From the NCBI GenBank assembly GCA_943331005.2, contig CALQJX020000014.1:1-64000 (forward strand): a DNA stretch of 64,000 bases, written 5' to 3'. Both the position numbers and the translations under genes were made by a program. This DNA is from Bordetella parapertussis. Lineage in GTDB: Bacteria > Bacteroidota > Bacteroidia > Chitinophagales > Chitinophagaceae. Below the pieces are notes generated by a model. The model made no database searches, was not told where the DNA came from, and saw only the letters and a program-made list of their open reading frames with translations. This document shows, in pieces, positions 18,404-27,686 of the stretch (its first letter is position 1; each line of letters opens with the position of its first letter).

Positions 18404-19348
18404 TCACTTAAAGACCAGTTTTTTCAATTGCCACAGCAGAGATCTGTTTTTGAGCAGTACTATATATAAGGCCCTGTCTCCGCCAAAATTGCGGAAAAAG
18501 CGTTCCACACCTTCATCCATGCTTCCTTCCAGGTCATATTGGGTGTTGCCGCGTCGTTTGGCCTCCCTCATAGAGTGCCACAGCAGCAGCGACATAGCTC
18601 TGTAGCTGTTGGTGTCGGGGTTCTGTGCACCCATGAAGTAATAAGTGGTCTTTTCATCCCATATAGCCCAAACTATGGCCTGTATGGTTTTGTCGGCAGT
18701 TTTAGCAACCCATAGTGCGGTAGCATTGTTGGCCATACCCGCATCCATTATCCGTTGCAGGTCCTTCAGCGAGTAGGGGAAATTTTTGCCTTTTTTTGCA
18801 AGTGTGCTTTTCTGAAACTTATAAAGATCTTTCAGATGTTCCGGGTCGTTGGTTATGGCTACTTCACTTTCTGCTATACGAATGTTCCTGCGCACAGCAT
18901 CCTTCATATTGTTCAGCAGTGTTTCCTCATCTTCTCTCAGCTCCAGCAAAAAGGTCTGCTGCACCTGTGAATGCAGTTTGTGCTGTTTGAAAAGGCCGGC
19001 CTGTTTCATGCCGGGTTGCAGCGACAGGTGCCATACAGGTGCATCGGGAAGCTGTTTGATGAGGTCTGATATGGTCTCGTGCTCATACCCATCTTGCTTA
19101 CTTTCTTTCAGGTCGTGCGGAAAGAAGACAAGTGGCCCCAGATAGGGGGTGAGCATCGGCGTACGCACCATTGTTACTCCTATCTTCTTCTCTAACGGGT
19201 AGGCCCATGCCCCGGCAACGTGTTCCCCCTTCATCGTAATAGCAACATCCCATTCATTACAAACCGTATCGAGCCACCATGGCTGAGAGAACGCAGGAAT
19301 GTCCTTACGGTTGCCGCACAGCTTTTTGTAGATTTCTTTATTGCTCAT
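18404..19348 (-). CDS. FemAB/GNAT-like acyltransferase
   Basis: The 314-residue cytoplasmic protein resembles the FemAB-like branch of the GNAT fold (Acetyltransf_6/BioF2-like): FSQPWWLDTV near the start, then a long second half with ALWVAKTADKTIQAIVWAI, TYYFMGAQNP and YDLEGSMDEGVERFFRNFGG. The last motif, a small acidic turn followed by FFRNFGG, is typical of these proteins, which transfer amino-acyl or acyl groups onto cell-envelope precursors. The substrate cannot be told. It is separated by 210 bp from the Ig-repeat gene and by 71 bp from the upstream permease gene. Confidence 0.7.
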   Translation of the reverse strand: MSNKEIYKKLCGNRKDIPAFSQPWWLDTVCNEWDVAITMKGEHVAGAWAYPLEKKIGVTMVRTPMLTPYLGPLVFFPHDLKESKQDGYEHETISDLIKQLPDAPVWHLSLQPGMKQAGLFKQHKLHSQVQQTFLLELREDEETLLNNMKDAVRRNIRIAESEVAITNDPEHLKDLYKFQKSTLAKKGKNFPYSLKDLQRIMDAGMANNATALWVAKTADKTIQAIVWAIWDEKTTYYFMGAQNPDTNSYRAMSLLLWHSMREAKRRGNTQYDLEGSMDEGVERFFRNFGGDRALYIVLLKNRSLLWQLKKLVFK

Positions 19349-19419
19349 AGATGATGACTTTAGGATATTTCAACAGGTAAAGACAGAGGGTATAGATAAA
19401 GTAATGATGAGTTAAAAGA

Positions 19420-20646
19420 TCATTTGAACTGTAAAACCTTGGATGGATGTACCCTGCGAATATACAACGTTGGCAACCACATACAAAACAGGCACAACAC
19501 CAGAGTGCCGGCATCTACTGCAGCTACCTGCCACCACGATATTCTGATAGGAGCATACCGCATGTAGTAGGAATTTTCCGGCAGGCGAACTATGCCATAG
19601 GTTGTTTGCAGGTAGCACATTCCCAGCGCAAGGATATTGCCCAGCAAAACACCGGCACCGCCAACTATGGCAGCTATGTACAGGAAAATATTCCTAAGGC
19701 TGTCGTAGGGCATACCCAATGCCTTTAGTAATCCTATCATTACTGTACGGTCTACTATAAGTATCAGCAGGGCTGCTCCCATATTGATGATAGCCACAAT
19801 GGTCATGATGATAATGAGTACGGTACTGTTTACGCCCTGTATCTGCAGCCAGTCGAAAATAAAGGTATAGGTCTCTTTGGTGGTATATACTGCCGATGGG
19901 GGGATAATATAATTGTAGTGTACAAAATTGGCTACAGTATCGGCATTGTCGGCATCGTCCAGGGTCAGTTGGTAGCCATTTATGCTATCTGGCGGCCAGT
20001 TATTGATGCGTTGCAGCAGGCGCATATCACATACTGCATAAAACTTATCCATCTCCTCCATGCCGCTGTGGTATAGCCCGCTTACACGCAGCCGGCGCAG
20101 TCGGGGGCCGTTCTCGTCTATAAAGTTGATGTGAATGGTATCCCCAATAGACACATTCAGCTTTTCAGCGGTTGTCTTAGACAGCAGCATATCTTTAGAA
20201 TAGACCGTATCAGAGAAGTTGATGGGGTTGCCAAAGCTGGTAATGCCCTTGTCGAACCGGTAAGTGTTGTCTACACCCTTCATTTGCAGACCTTCCATCA
20301 ATCCGTTGGCCTGCACTATCACCGGTCTTATGACATAGGGGAAAACAGATACTATATGTGCGGTCTTCTTGAGCTTGCCAAAAAGAACCGGATCGGCCTT
20401 TATGGGGTCGTCGGCGCCAAATGAGGCAGAGCCTGTTTCGTTGTATTGTCGCACCTGGGCATGGCCCATGAAACTGAACAGTTTTTCGGAAATGGCATAC
20501 CTGAAACCCGAAACCACAGCCAGTGCCATGATCATTACAGCCACGCTGAGGGCAGTGGCAATAATGGCCAGTCTGATGATAAAGGACGAAAAAGCGCCTT
20601 TTTGTTTCACCAGGTAGCGGCGTGCGATAAAGAACGAGAGTCTCAT
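19420..20646 (-). CDS. FtsX/LolC-E-type ABC transporter permease
   Basis: Started at ATG 20646 (MRLSFFIARRYL), the product is 408 residues; a TTG 9 nt upstream is unlikely. The layout is a MacB/FtsX permease: first membrane helix about 25-48, a large periplasmic domain (about 50-260), then three helices (about 270-295, 320-345, 365-390). LolC/E proteins extract lipoproteins from the inner membrane for delivery to the outer membrane. No ATPase gene is adjacent, which is usual for this Bacteroidota orphan permease. It is divergent from fabD with a perfect TACTTTTG box 6 nt before the start. Confidence 0.82.
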   Translation of the reverse strand: MRLSFFIARRYLVKQKGAFSSFIIRLAIIATALSVAVMIMALAVVSGFRYAISEKLFSFMGHAQVRQYNETGSASFGADDPIKADPVLFGKLKKTAHIVSVFPYVIRPVIVQANGLMEGLQMKGVDNTYRFDKGITSFGNPINFSDTVYSKDMLLSKTTAEKLNVSIGDTIHINFIDENGPRLRRLRVSGLYHSGMEEMDKFYAVCDMRLLQRINNWPPDSINGYQLTLDDADNADTVANFVHYNYIIPPSAVYTTKETYTFIFDWLQIQGVNSTVLIIIMTIVAIINMGAALLILIVDRTVMIGLLKALGMPYDSLRNIFLYIAAIVGGAGVLLGNILALGMCYLQTTYGIVRLPENSYYMRYAPIRISWWQVAAVDAGTLVLCLFCMWLPTLYIRRVHPSKVLQFK

Positions 20647-20652
20647 TTGCAA

Positions 20653-20660
20653 CAAAAGTA
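20653..20660 (-). promoter_or_regulatory. -7 box TACTTTTG, 6 nt before the permease start
   Basis: A perfect TAnnTTTG on the - strand ending 6 nt before ATG 20646, which implies a leaderless or nearly leaderless mRNA. Confidence 0.5.
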
Positions 20661-20705
20661 TATCATTTCATTTTCAAGTGCGGCTATAGCATATTACCAC
20701 TATTA

Positions 20706-20737
20706 TTTGTTGTTTGCTCCTTTTCAGTTTATTTTCG
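20706..20737 (+). promoter_or_regulatory. fabD promoter (-33 TTTG, -7 TATTTTCG)
   Basis: TTTG at 20706-20709, a 20-nt spacer and TATTTTCG at 20730-20737. The expected leader is about 70 nt. It lies back to back with the permease promoter. Confidence 0.6.
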
Positions 20738-20813
20738 CACCCTGATCTGTAAGATATAATTGCTTTCCCCTATATTCAATATCTCAGATCTTCATTCAGT
20801 AAATTCATTAGAA

Positions 20814-21695
20814 ATGCAACATGCTTATGTATTTCCCGGACAGGGAGCCCAGTTCCCGGGAATGGGCAAAAACCTTTATGAAACAAACGAAACTGCAAAG
20901 GCACTGTTTGAGCATGCCAACAGTATTCTTGGTTTCCGTATCACTGATGTGATGTTTGGCGGTACCGATGCAGAGCTGAAACAGACCAATGTTACTCAGC
21001 CTGCCATCTTCCTCCATTCAACCATATTATTCCTCACTACACCAGATCTCAACCCCGCAATGGTTGCAGGGCATTCTCTGGGCGAGTTCTCTGCACTTAT
21101 TGCCAATAAAGCACTCTCTTTTGAAGACGGACTGAGGCTGGTAGCAAAAAGGGCTGATGCCATGCAGCGTGCCTGTGAGATCAATCCATCTACCATGGCA
21201 GCAGTGCTGGGTATGGAAGATAGCAAGGTAGAGGAAATATGTGCTTCCATTACCAATGAGGTAGTAGTGGCTGCAAACTATAACTGTCCCGGTCAGCTGG
21301 TAATAAGCGGCAGCATAGAAGGCGTGAACATAGCCTGCGAAAAACTGAAAGCGGCCGGTGCCAAGCGTGCACTGGTACTTCCGGTAGGTGGTGCGTTCCA
21401 TTCTCCGCTCATGGAGCCTGCCCGCCGCGAGCTGCAGGAAGCCATAGCTGCAACAAAATTCAACGTGCCTACCTGTCCTGTATATCAGAACGTAGACGCA
21501 ATGCCTTATACCGATCCTGCTCAGATACAGCAGAACCTCATCAATCAGCTCACTGCGCCGGTACGCTGGACACAGACTGTTCTGAAAATGGTGGAAAATG
21601 GTGCAGGTCGTTTCACAGAAGTAGGCCCGGGCAGTGTACTGCAGGGGCTGGTGAAAAAGATAAATAAAGAAGTAGCAACAGACGGCATCAATTAA
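20814..21695 (+). CDS. fabD: Malonyl CoA-acyl carrier protein transacylase FabD
   Basis: The product is 293 residues from ATG 20814 (MQHAYVFPGQGAQ); the frame extends upstream to a TTG but that adds no conserved sequence. It has the oxyanion motif FPGQGAQ (7-13), the nucleophile S88 in GHSLGE (86-91), the substrate-binding Arg R113 and the catalytic H196 in GAFHSPLM. It loads malonyl groups onto ACP for fatty-acid synthesis in the cytoplasm. It stands with its own promoter, divergent from the permease, with proline dehydrogenase about 100 bp downstream. Confidence 0.93.
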   Translation: MQHAYVFPGQGAQFPGMGKNLYETNETAKALFEHANSILGFRITDVMFGGTDAELKQTNVTQPAIFLHSTILFLTTPDLNPAMVAGHSLGEFSALIANKALSFEDGLRLVAKRADAMQRACEINPSTMAAVLGMEDSKVEEICASITNEVVVAANYNCPGQLVISGSIEGVNIACEKLKAAGAKRALVLPVGGAFHSPLMEPARRELQEAIAATKFNVPTCPVYQNVDAMPYTDPAQIQQNLINQLTAPVRWTQTVLKMVENGAGRFTEVGPGSVLQGLVKKINKEVATDGIN

Positions 21696-21798
21696 TTTGG
21701 TGCCGCCTGCTTGTTTATAACAGGCTACGCAGAGAAAGTAGTTCAATAAAAATGATCGCAGTCGCAAAATTTCAGCTTTTCACTTTTGACCTTTAATT

Positions 21799-22965
21799 AT
21801 GCTCCCCGAATTCAATAATACCGAAGTAGCTTTCAAATACCGCAACAACAGTGAGCTGAAGCGCGCAAAGCTTCTTTTCTCTTTCATGGGTTCTCCTGCC
21901 ATCACTTCTGTGGGTATCAAACTCACACAGGCTGCCATATCGTGGAGGTTGCCGGTGAAGGGGCTCATCAAGTATACTTTGTTCAACCAGTTTTGCGGTG
22001 GCGAAACAATGGAAGAGGCCGGAGATACTGCAGGTATGCTTGCCGGATACGGGGTGAGCACCATACTCGATTATGGAGTAGAAGGGAAAGAGTCTGAAGC
22101 AGATTTCGACAAAGCAGTGCCTGAATTCATCAAGGCCATCAAATACGCGGCTGCCAATAAGAACATACCATTCATCAGCATTAAGGTAACCGGTTTTGCA
22201 CGTTTCGCATTGTTGGAGAAGATACATGCAGGTGATACACTTACAGAGGCAGAACAGCAGGAGCGCGATAGGGTGCTGAATCGGATAGACCAGATATGCG
22301 CCGCTGCAGCTGCCAGCAACATAATGGTGCTCATAGATGCTGAGGAAAGCTGGATACAGTTGCCTGTAGACGAAATGGCCGACCTGATGATGGAGCGCTA
22401 CAACAAAACAAAACCATACATCTACAATACCTTCCAGCTTTATCGCCACGACAGGCTGGAATTCCTGCAGGTATCTTACGACAGGGCACAGCAGAAAGGA
22501 TATCTGCTGGGTGCCAAACTGGTGCGCGGTGCCTACATGGAAAAAGAAAGGAATCGTGCTGCAGAACTGGGCTACACCTCTCCTATACAGCCCGATAAAG
22601 TATCGACAGATAAAGACTACGATGCGGCTGTGCTTTATTGCCTGGAGCGCATTTCGGGTCTGGGTCTGTTCATAGGTACACACAACGAACAGAGTTGCCT
22701 GAAGGCGGCCACCTATATGGAGGCACACAATATTCCTGCCACAACAGACAGGGTGTTTTTCTCTCAGCTGTTTGGTATGAGCGACAATATCTCTTTCAAC
22801 CTGGCCAACAGCAAGTATCATGTGGCCAAGTACCTGCCCTACGGACCGGTAAGAGATGTAGTGCCCTACCTCATGCGTCGTGCACAGGAGAATACTTCTG
22901 TAGCCGGCCAGACAGGTCGCGAGCTATCTCTTATCAATCAGGAGATGAAGCGAAGGAAACTATAA
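21799..22965 (+). CDS. Proline dehydrogenase (monofunctional)
   Basis: The 388-residue product has the PutA-type proline dehydrogenase barrel: IDAEESW (179-185), the KLVRGAYMEKER segment (240-251) that holds FAD and substrate contacts, and FIGTHNEQS later. It lacks the P5C dehydrogenase half of bifunctional PutA. It oxidises proline to pyrroline-5-carboxylate, passing electrons to quinone at the membrane. ATG 21799 is chosen because conserved sequence starts soon after. A box CACTTTTG at 21781-21788 is one base off the -7 consensus. Its stop is 3 bp from that of the convergent UbiA-like gene. Confidence 0.88.
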   Translation: MLPEFNNTEVAFKYRNNSELKRAKLLFSFMGSPAITSVGIKLTQAAISWRLPVKGLIKYTLFNQFCGGETMEEAGDTAGMLAGYGVSTILDYGVEGKESEADFDKAVPEFIKAIKYAAANKNIPFISIKVTGFARFALLEKIHAGDTLTEAEQQERDRVLNRIDQICAAAAASNIMVLIDAEESWIQLPVDEMADLMMERYNKTKPYIYNTFQLYRHDRLEFLQVSYDRAQQKGYLLGAKLVRGAYMEKERNRAAELGYTSPIQPDKVSTDKDYDAAVLYCLERISGLGLFIGTHNEQSCLKAATYMEAHNIPATTDRVFFSQLFGMSDNISFNLANSKYHVAKYLPYGPVRDVVPYLMRRAQENTSVAGQTGRELSLINQEMKRRKL

Positions 22966-22968
22966 GGA

Positions 22969-23799
22969 TCATTGCAATAGTACCAGTATCGCATACAATA
23001 ACATCATGCCATCGGTCATAGCTACAAAATTATTGTGGCCAGGGTGCCTGCGCACATAATCCGTTACAAAAGCGGTTGCTAAGGCTGTAGCGATAGCTGC
23101 CAGCAGTCTGCCACCATCATGAAAGCGCAGATACTGAAACCCGCTGAGCAAGACAAAAACAACCATAGCTAGATAGGTCAGTTTGTATGCCTTATCTACA
23201 CCAATGCGGTTGGGCAGGGTGGCTATGTTCCTGCTGTTGTCAGTTTCCATATCTCTTATGTCGAAGAGGATACACAAAGCAAAAACAAAAACGTAACGTA
23301 GCAACAGCTCAAAGGGGTAATGCGCTATGGGTGCGTTAAGATAAAGCATGGGCAGCAGTGCGGTTGTTGCCGTCCATACACCGGTGAGTACCACTATTTT
23401 CAGCAATCCGAAATCGCGGAGTCTTTTTTTTCTGAAGGGCAAAGAAGGTATGAAGTAGGCGAACGCAAGCATTCCCAGAATGGCGCACACAGTCATTACT
23501 CGGGTGCCCAATAGCATTATGCCCGGTAGCAGCATAGCTATGCCGCATATGAAAAAGAAAATATAGGCAGGGCGCAGTGGTTGCGGCTTACGCAGCTCGC
23601 CATAGGGCCGTGGCAGTAGCCGTGGTAAATTGTATACGGCCAGTGTGCTGCCGAAGATGACCATGTGCAGTGCGCTGAATATGGGTAATACACACGGAGC
23701 CAACAGCCGCTCTGTAGCAAGGCACAGCCCCAATGCACAGAATGCAGTGAAAACACTCGTAGATACAAATAGCTCTGCCGGTCGGGTAATGGCGCTCAC
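22969..23799 (-). CDS. UbiA-like prenyltransferase family protein with degenerate first motif
   Basis: The product is 276 residues if started at GTG 23799 (MSAITRPAELF); an in-frame ATG at 23829 adds 10 residues. The GTG is preferred because a perfect TATTTTTG -7 box ends 4 nt before it, which would leave the ATG outside the transcript. About eight membrane helices are visible. The second UbiA Asp motif is present (DIRDMETD, residues 180-187, followed by N-x-R-N-I-A-T-L-P), but at the place of the first motif (NDxxDxxxD) there is AVYNLPRLLPRP, with no Asp. It may be a non-catalytic or altered-specificity UbiA homologue. The true role is unknown. Confidence 0.7.
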   Translation of the reverse strand: MSAITRPAELFVSTSVFTAFCALGLCLATERLLAPCVLPIFSALHMVIFGSTLAVYNLPRLLPRPYGELRKPQPLRPAYIFFFICGIAMLLPGIMLLGTRVMTVCAILGMLAFAYFIPSLPFRKKRLRDFGLLKIVVLTGVWTATTALLPMLYLNAPIAHYPFELLLRYVFVFALCILFDIRDMETDNSRNIATLPNRIGVDKAYKLTYLAMVVFVLLSGFQYLRFHDGGRLLAAIATALATAFVTDYVRRHPGHNNFVAMTDGMMLLYAILVLLQ

Positions 23800-23803
23800 C
23801 CGG

Positions 23804-23811
23804 CAAAAATA
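23804..23811 (-). promoter_or_regulatory. -7 box TATTTTTG, 4 nt before GTG 23799
   Basis: A perfect TAnnTTTG on the - strand. Its position inside the longer reading frame decides the start codon in favour of GTG 23799. Confidence 0.5.
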
Positions 23812-23945
23812 GGCACATGCAACATGCATATCGCTACAAGTAAAAGAAAGCTGCTTTCCTGAATGTGAAGGATATCTTAAAAATTATGGCACAATTATTG
23901 TACTGGTGTGATTCAGTGAAAATTACCCTGTAAAAAATAGTGTGT

Positions 23946-24017
23946 ATGAAAAGGACATTTGTTATTCTGCTGGTCATCTACGCCATTATCATATCTCTGG
24001 CATTCACTTCTGCGTGA
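23946..24017 (+). CDS. Possible 23-residue hydrophobic peptide
   Basis: An ATG at 23946 opens a 23-codon frame, M-K-R-T then about 17 hydrophobic residues (FVILLVIYAIIISLAF) and T-S-A, ending in TGA. It looks like a single membrane helix with a positive N-terminus. A strong hairpin terminator follows 16 bp later and nothing else on the + strand in this gap would need it. I do not recognise the peptide, and a chance frame is possible. Confidence 0.4.
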   Translation: MKRTFVILLVIYAIIISLAFTSA

Positions 24018-24033
24018 TATACCCAAAAAAACA

Positions 24034-24066
24034 AGCCGCCTGTAAGTACAGGCGGCTATGTTTTTT
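24034..24066. terminator. Bidirectional hairpin terminator
   Basis: AGCCGCCTG/CAGGCGGCT arms (24034-24057), with TGTTTTTT after it on the + strand and a run of T on the - strand. It can end the carboxyltransferase transcript (- strand, stop at 24085) or the small + strand frame. Confidence 0.8.
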
Positions 24067-24084
24067 ATTTTATCAGTGTGGTTC

Positions 24085-25623
24085 TTACAACGGAATGTTG
24101 CCGTGTTTGCGCTTAGGCATCTTGGCCACTTTGTTTTCCAGCATTTTGAAACCACGTATAAGTTTAGTTCGGGTATCTGCAGGCATTATTACCTCATCTA
24201 CGAAGCCGCGTGCAGCAGCTGCATAAGGATTGGCAAACTTGTCGAGATATTCTGCTTCTTTTTCTTTCAGTTTAGCTTCCGGGTCAGCAGCTTCTGAGAT
24301 CTCTTTTTTGAAGATGATCTCGGCAGCGCCCTTGGCACCCATTACCGCTATTTCTGCAGTAGGCCAGGCGAAGTTGAGGTCGGCACCAATGTGTTTGGAG
24401 TTCATTACATCGTATGCGCCGCCATAAGCTTTGCGGGTTATCACTGTTACTTTGGGCACAGTAGCTTCGCTGAGTGCATAGAGCAGTTTGGCGCCATTGG
24501 TTATGATGCCGTTCCACTCCTGGTCGGTACCCGGCAGGAAACCCGGTACATCTACCAGCACCAGCAGAGGAATATTGAACGCATCGCAGAAACGCACAAA
24601 GCGCGCGCCCTTGCGGCTAGAGTTTATATCCAGAACGCCCGCCAGATAGGCTGGCTGGTTGGCTACTACTCCTATGCTTCTGCCGCCTATGCGGGCAAAA
24701 CCTACCACTATATTCTCTGCATAGTCTTTATGCACTTCCATAAAGCTGTCAGTATCCGCCAGTTCGCTTATTACTTCTTTTATGTCGTAAGGCTGGTTGG
24801 GGTTGGCAGGTATTATGTTGTTCAGTGCAGGGCGCTGTTCATCAGTAGTTTCGTAATTATATACCGGTGCATCTTCCTCGCAGTTCTGCGGCATATAGCT
24901 GAGCAGCTGCTTGATATTATTGATACATTCCACCTCATTGGCACAGGCAAAATGAGTAACGCCCGATTTTGAAGCATGTGTATGCGCACCGCCCAGTTCT
25001 TCGCTGGTAACAGTTTCGTGTGTTACGGTCTTTACTACGTTGGGGCCGGTTACGAACATGTAAGAGGTGTTCTCCGCCATCAGAATAAAGTCGGTAATGG
25101 CAGGCGAATAAACCGCACCACCGGCACATGGGCCCAGTATTGCAGAGATCTGAGGCACTACACCAGATGCCTGAACATTGCGGTAGAATATATCGGCATA
25201 ACCACCCAGCGATACTACACCTTCCTGTATACGTGCGCCACCGCTATCGTTCAGTCCTACCACAGGAGCGCCATTCTGCATGGCCAGATCCATGATCTTA
25301 ACGATCTTTTCTGCGTGCGTTTCGCTGAGGCTGCCGCCAAATACAGTAAAGTCCTGAGAATATACATAGACCATTCTGCCGTTCACAGTGCCGTAGCCTG
25401 TCACAACGCCATCGCCGGGGTATACTTCTTTCTCCATGCCGAAGTCGCGGCTGCGGTGAGTTACCAGCATGCCTATTTCTTCAAAAGAGCCCTCATCGAG
25501 CAATAGCTGCAGCCTTTCGCGTGCAGATAGTTTTCCTTTTTTGTGCTGGGCTTCTATGCGCTTGTCGCCTCCGCCCTTCATGGCTTGAAGGGTTTTCTCC
25601 TTCAATACGGCTATCTTATCCAT
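24085..25623 (-). CDS. Acyl-CoA carboxylase carboxyltransferase (beta) subunit, PccB/MmdA type
   Basis: The 512-residue product has the two crotonase-like halves of biotin-dependent carboxyltransferases: [23 protein letters not shown] and GGARIQEG with [12 protein letters not shown] in the N half, and FVRFCDAF ... VPGFLPG and [11 protein letters not shown] in the C half. It moves CO2 from carboxybiotin to propionyl-CoA (or the reverse in methylmalonyl-CoA decarboxylase). No biotin carboxylase or biotin-carrier gene is adjacent, so PccB and MmdA cannot be separated. A perfect TAGGTTTG box lies 7 nt before the ATG. Confidence 0.92.
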   Translation of the reverse strand: MDKIAVLKEKTLQAMKGGGDKRIEAQHKKGKLSARERLQLLLDEGSFEEIGMLVTHRSRDFGMEKEVYPGDGVVTGYGTVNGRMVYVYSQDFTVFGGSLSETHAEKIVKIMDLAMQNGAPVVGLNDSGGARIQEGVVSLGGYADIFYRNVQASGVVPQISAILGPCAGGAVYSPAITDFILMAENTSYMFVTGPNVVKTVTHETVTSEELGGAHTHASKSGVTHFACANEVECINNIKQLLSYMPQNCEEDAPVYNYETTDEQRPALNNIIPANPNQPYDIKEVISELADTDSFMEVHKDYAENIVVGFARIGGRSIGVVANQPAYLAGVLDINSSRKGARFVRFCDAFNIPLLVLVDVPGFLPGTDQEWNGIITNGAKLLYALSEATVPKVTVITRKAYGGAYDVMNSKHIGADLNFAWPTAEIAVMGAKGAAEIIFKKEISEAADPEAKLKEKEAEYLDKFANPYAAAARGFVDEVIMPADTRTKLIRGFKMLENKVAKMPKRKHGNIPL

Positions 25624-25630
25624 AATTCAG

Positions 25631-25638
25631 CAAACCTA
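25631..25638 (-). promoter_or_regulatory. -7 box TAGGTTTG, 7 nt before the carboxyltransferase start
   Basis: A perfect TAnnTTTG on the - strand; spacing to ATG 25623 suggests leaderless transcription. Confidence 0.5.
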
Positions 25639-25730
25639 ATAATTTTTTGGTCTAAAATGTATGTTCTCTTACCCGTAGTGCCGAAAGCGGTCATCTGATT
25701 TTGCAACCTATAAAAAATAAACCTACTTTT

Positions 25731-27686
25731 ATGTCAAATTGTATTTCTTTGAAACCGAATCGAATTATCTTATTAGTTGCTTTATTGAGCACTTTTTTTG
25801 CTAAGCCCTTATCCGCTCAGACTATCTATACAGTAGCCGGAGACGGTACTGCCGCATTCGGCGGAGATGGTGGCATTTCAACTTTGTCTAAGGTAAATGC
25901 CCCCAATGGCATTGCCATAGACGCAGCAGGTAACATATATATAGCAGATCACGATAATAACCGTATCCGTAAAATAAGTACTACAGGTACCATATCTACT
26001 ATTGCAGGTACCGGTTTTGGTGGTTATCTGGCATCTCAGGATGGTGGCCCTGCCACGGCTGCATGGATAAAATGGCCTATTGGAATAGCCGTTGATGCTT
26101 CAGGAAATGTGTTTTTCTCTGATTATGGCAATAACATCATCCGCAAGATCAGTACAAGCGGTATCATCACTACCATAGGTGGTATTCCGGGTAGCATACC
26201 CAGCTATGGTGGCGACGGTGGCCCGGCAATTTCAGCCAATCTGGGCAATGCCTGGGGTGTGGCGGTAGACGCTGCCGGCAATGTGCTGGTTGCTGATGCA
26301 CTCAATCACCGTGTCCGCAAGATCAATACTACTACGGGTATCATTTCTACTATTGCAGGTATGGGTTTTGTAGGTTTCGCCGGCGATGGTGGTGCTGCTA
26401 CAGCAGCAGCCTGCAGGCTGAATGAGCCTACAGGCGTAGCCGTGGATGGTGCAGGCAACATATACATAGCAGACAATGCCAATAACAGGGTGCGCAAGAT
26501 CAATACTGCAGGTATCATCAGTACTATTGCCGGTGTAGGCTTGCCTTATGGTTATGCCGGCGATGGTGGCCCTGCTACAGTAGCCAGGCTCTACTACCCG
26601 AAGGCTATTGCAGTAGACAATCCGGGTAATGTATATATATGCGACTGGAACAACAACGTGATCCGAAAGATCAACACTTCGGGCACTATTACCACGCTTG
26701 CCGGAACAGGTGTAAGCGGATACAGTGGCGACGGCTCGGCAGCTATATCTGCTCAGCTCGATCATCCGCTGGGACTTGCTGTACGCTCTGACGGAGATGT
26801 ATTTGTGGGAGATGCGGCCAATAACAGGGTGCGCAGGATAAAAGTAGGTAATGAACCCTACTTCAGCAGGGGTACCAGTGCCAAACTTACTGTTTGTCCG
26901 GGCGAGTTTGCCTATATCGATTCTGTATTGAAGGTTGATGACATAGACGTGGGTCAGACACTTACCTGGAGTCCGGTCATGCTCCCTTCTCATGCTACAC
27001 TGGTAGTTACCTGCACTGCTACATCTACAGGTAGCACAGTTACTCCTTTCGGTGCTACCTATGCGCCATTTGTTGGTTATGCAGGTACAGATACTTTCTC
27101 AGTCAGAGTTACAGATGGTATTTATTCCGACACTATAAGCATTTATGTTACTATTCTGCCGTTCCCTGCAGCTGGTACTATATCCGGCCCGGATAGTGTT
27201 TGCCCGGGTTATTCTATTTCGCTCAGCAGCACGGTGAGTGGTGGTGTATGGAGCAGTAGTGCATCATCTGTTGCGACTGTTTCGGCATCAGGGGTAGTTT
27301 CAGGTATTGTGGCAGGAACTGCTGTAATTTCTTACACCTATACCAATTTCTGTGGTTCGGCATCGGCCACGCGCACTGTAAAAGTGCTGGCAACTGTACC
27401 ATGTATCACAGGCGTTGGCACAACAACCCGAGAAGCAGTAGCTCCGATCACTATTCAGCCCAACCCCGGAAATGGCATCTTTAATGTACTTTTTGATGAA
27501 CCCTCAATTGCAGGAGAGAAAGTTATTGCTACCATATGTGATGTAGTGGGCAGTAAAGTGGCCGAATACACCCTTGTTTCTGGCATCAGATCAGAAATAT
27601 TGCTCGATGTACCTACCGGTATCTATTTATTTAATGTGAATGTGGGTGGCAGAAATTATGTAGAAAAAATAATGGTTGGCAAATAA
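25731..27686 (+). CDS. Secreted NHL-repeat protein with Ig-like domains and T9SS type A sorting domain
   Basis: The product is 651 residues from ATG 25731; the frame continues up to a TTG at 25701. The signal peptide ends PLSAQ. Residues about 30-390 are NHL-type repeats (G-N-I-Y-I-A-D ... N-R-I/V-R-K-I ... T-I-A-G-x-G) forming a propeller. A cadherin-like domain (YAGTDTFSVRVTD) and a Big_2-like domain (SGGVWSSSASSVATVS) follow, then a T9SS type A sorting domain (IQPNPGNGIFNV ... PTGIYLFNV). The architecture matches 183-2066 domain for domain, so the two are paralogues. Expected location is the cell surface; ligand unknown. Confidence 0.87.
   Translation: MSNCISLKPNRIILLVALLSTFFAKPLSAQTIYTVAGDGTAAFGGDGGISTLSKVNAPNGIAIDAAGNIYIADHDNNRIRKISTTGTISTIAGTGFGGYLASQDGGPATAAWIKWPIGIAVDASGNVFFSDYGNNIIRKISTSGIITTIGGIPGSIPSYGGDGGPAISANLGNAWGVAVDAAGNVLVADALNHRVRKINTTTGIISTIAGMGFVGFAGDGGAATAAACRLNEPTGVAVDGAGNIYIADNANNRVRKINTAGIISTIAGVGLPYGYAGDGGPATVARLYYPKAIAVDNPGNVYICDWNNNVIRKINTSGTITTLAGTGVSGYSGDGSAAISAQLDHPLGLAVRSDGDVFVGDAANNRVRRIKVGNEPYFSRGTSAKLTVCPGEFAYIDSVLKVDDIDVGQTLTWSPVMLPSHATLVVTCTATSTGSTVTPFGATYAPFVGYAGTDTFSVRVTDGIYSDTISIYVTILPFPAAGTISGPDSVCPGYSISLSSTVSGGVWSSSASSVATVSASGVVSGIVAGTAVISYTYTNFCGSASATRTVKVLATVPCITGVGTTTREAVAPITIQPNPGNGIFNVLFDEPSIAGEKVIATICDVVGSKVAEYTLVSGIRSEILLDVPTGIYLFNVNVGGRNYVEKIMVGK

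Noticed and set aside
21793..22821. 342-codon open frame on the - strand opposite proline dehydrogenase
   Set aside because: It mirrors the coding strand of a clear enzyme gene, is Cys/His-rich without motifs, and has no promoter or signal. Long antisense frames here come from codon bias.
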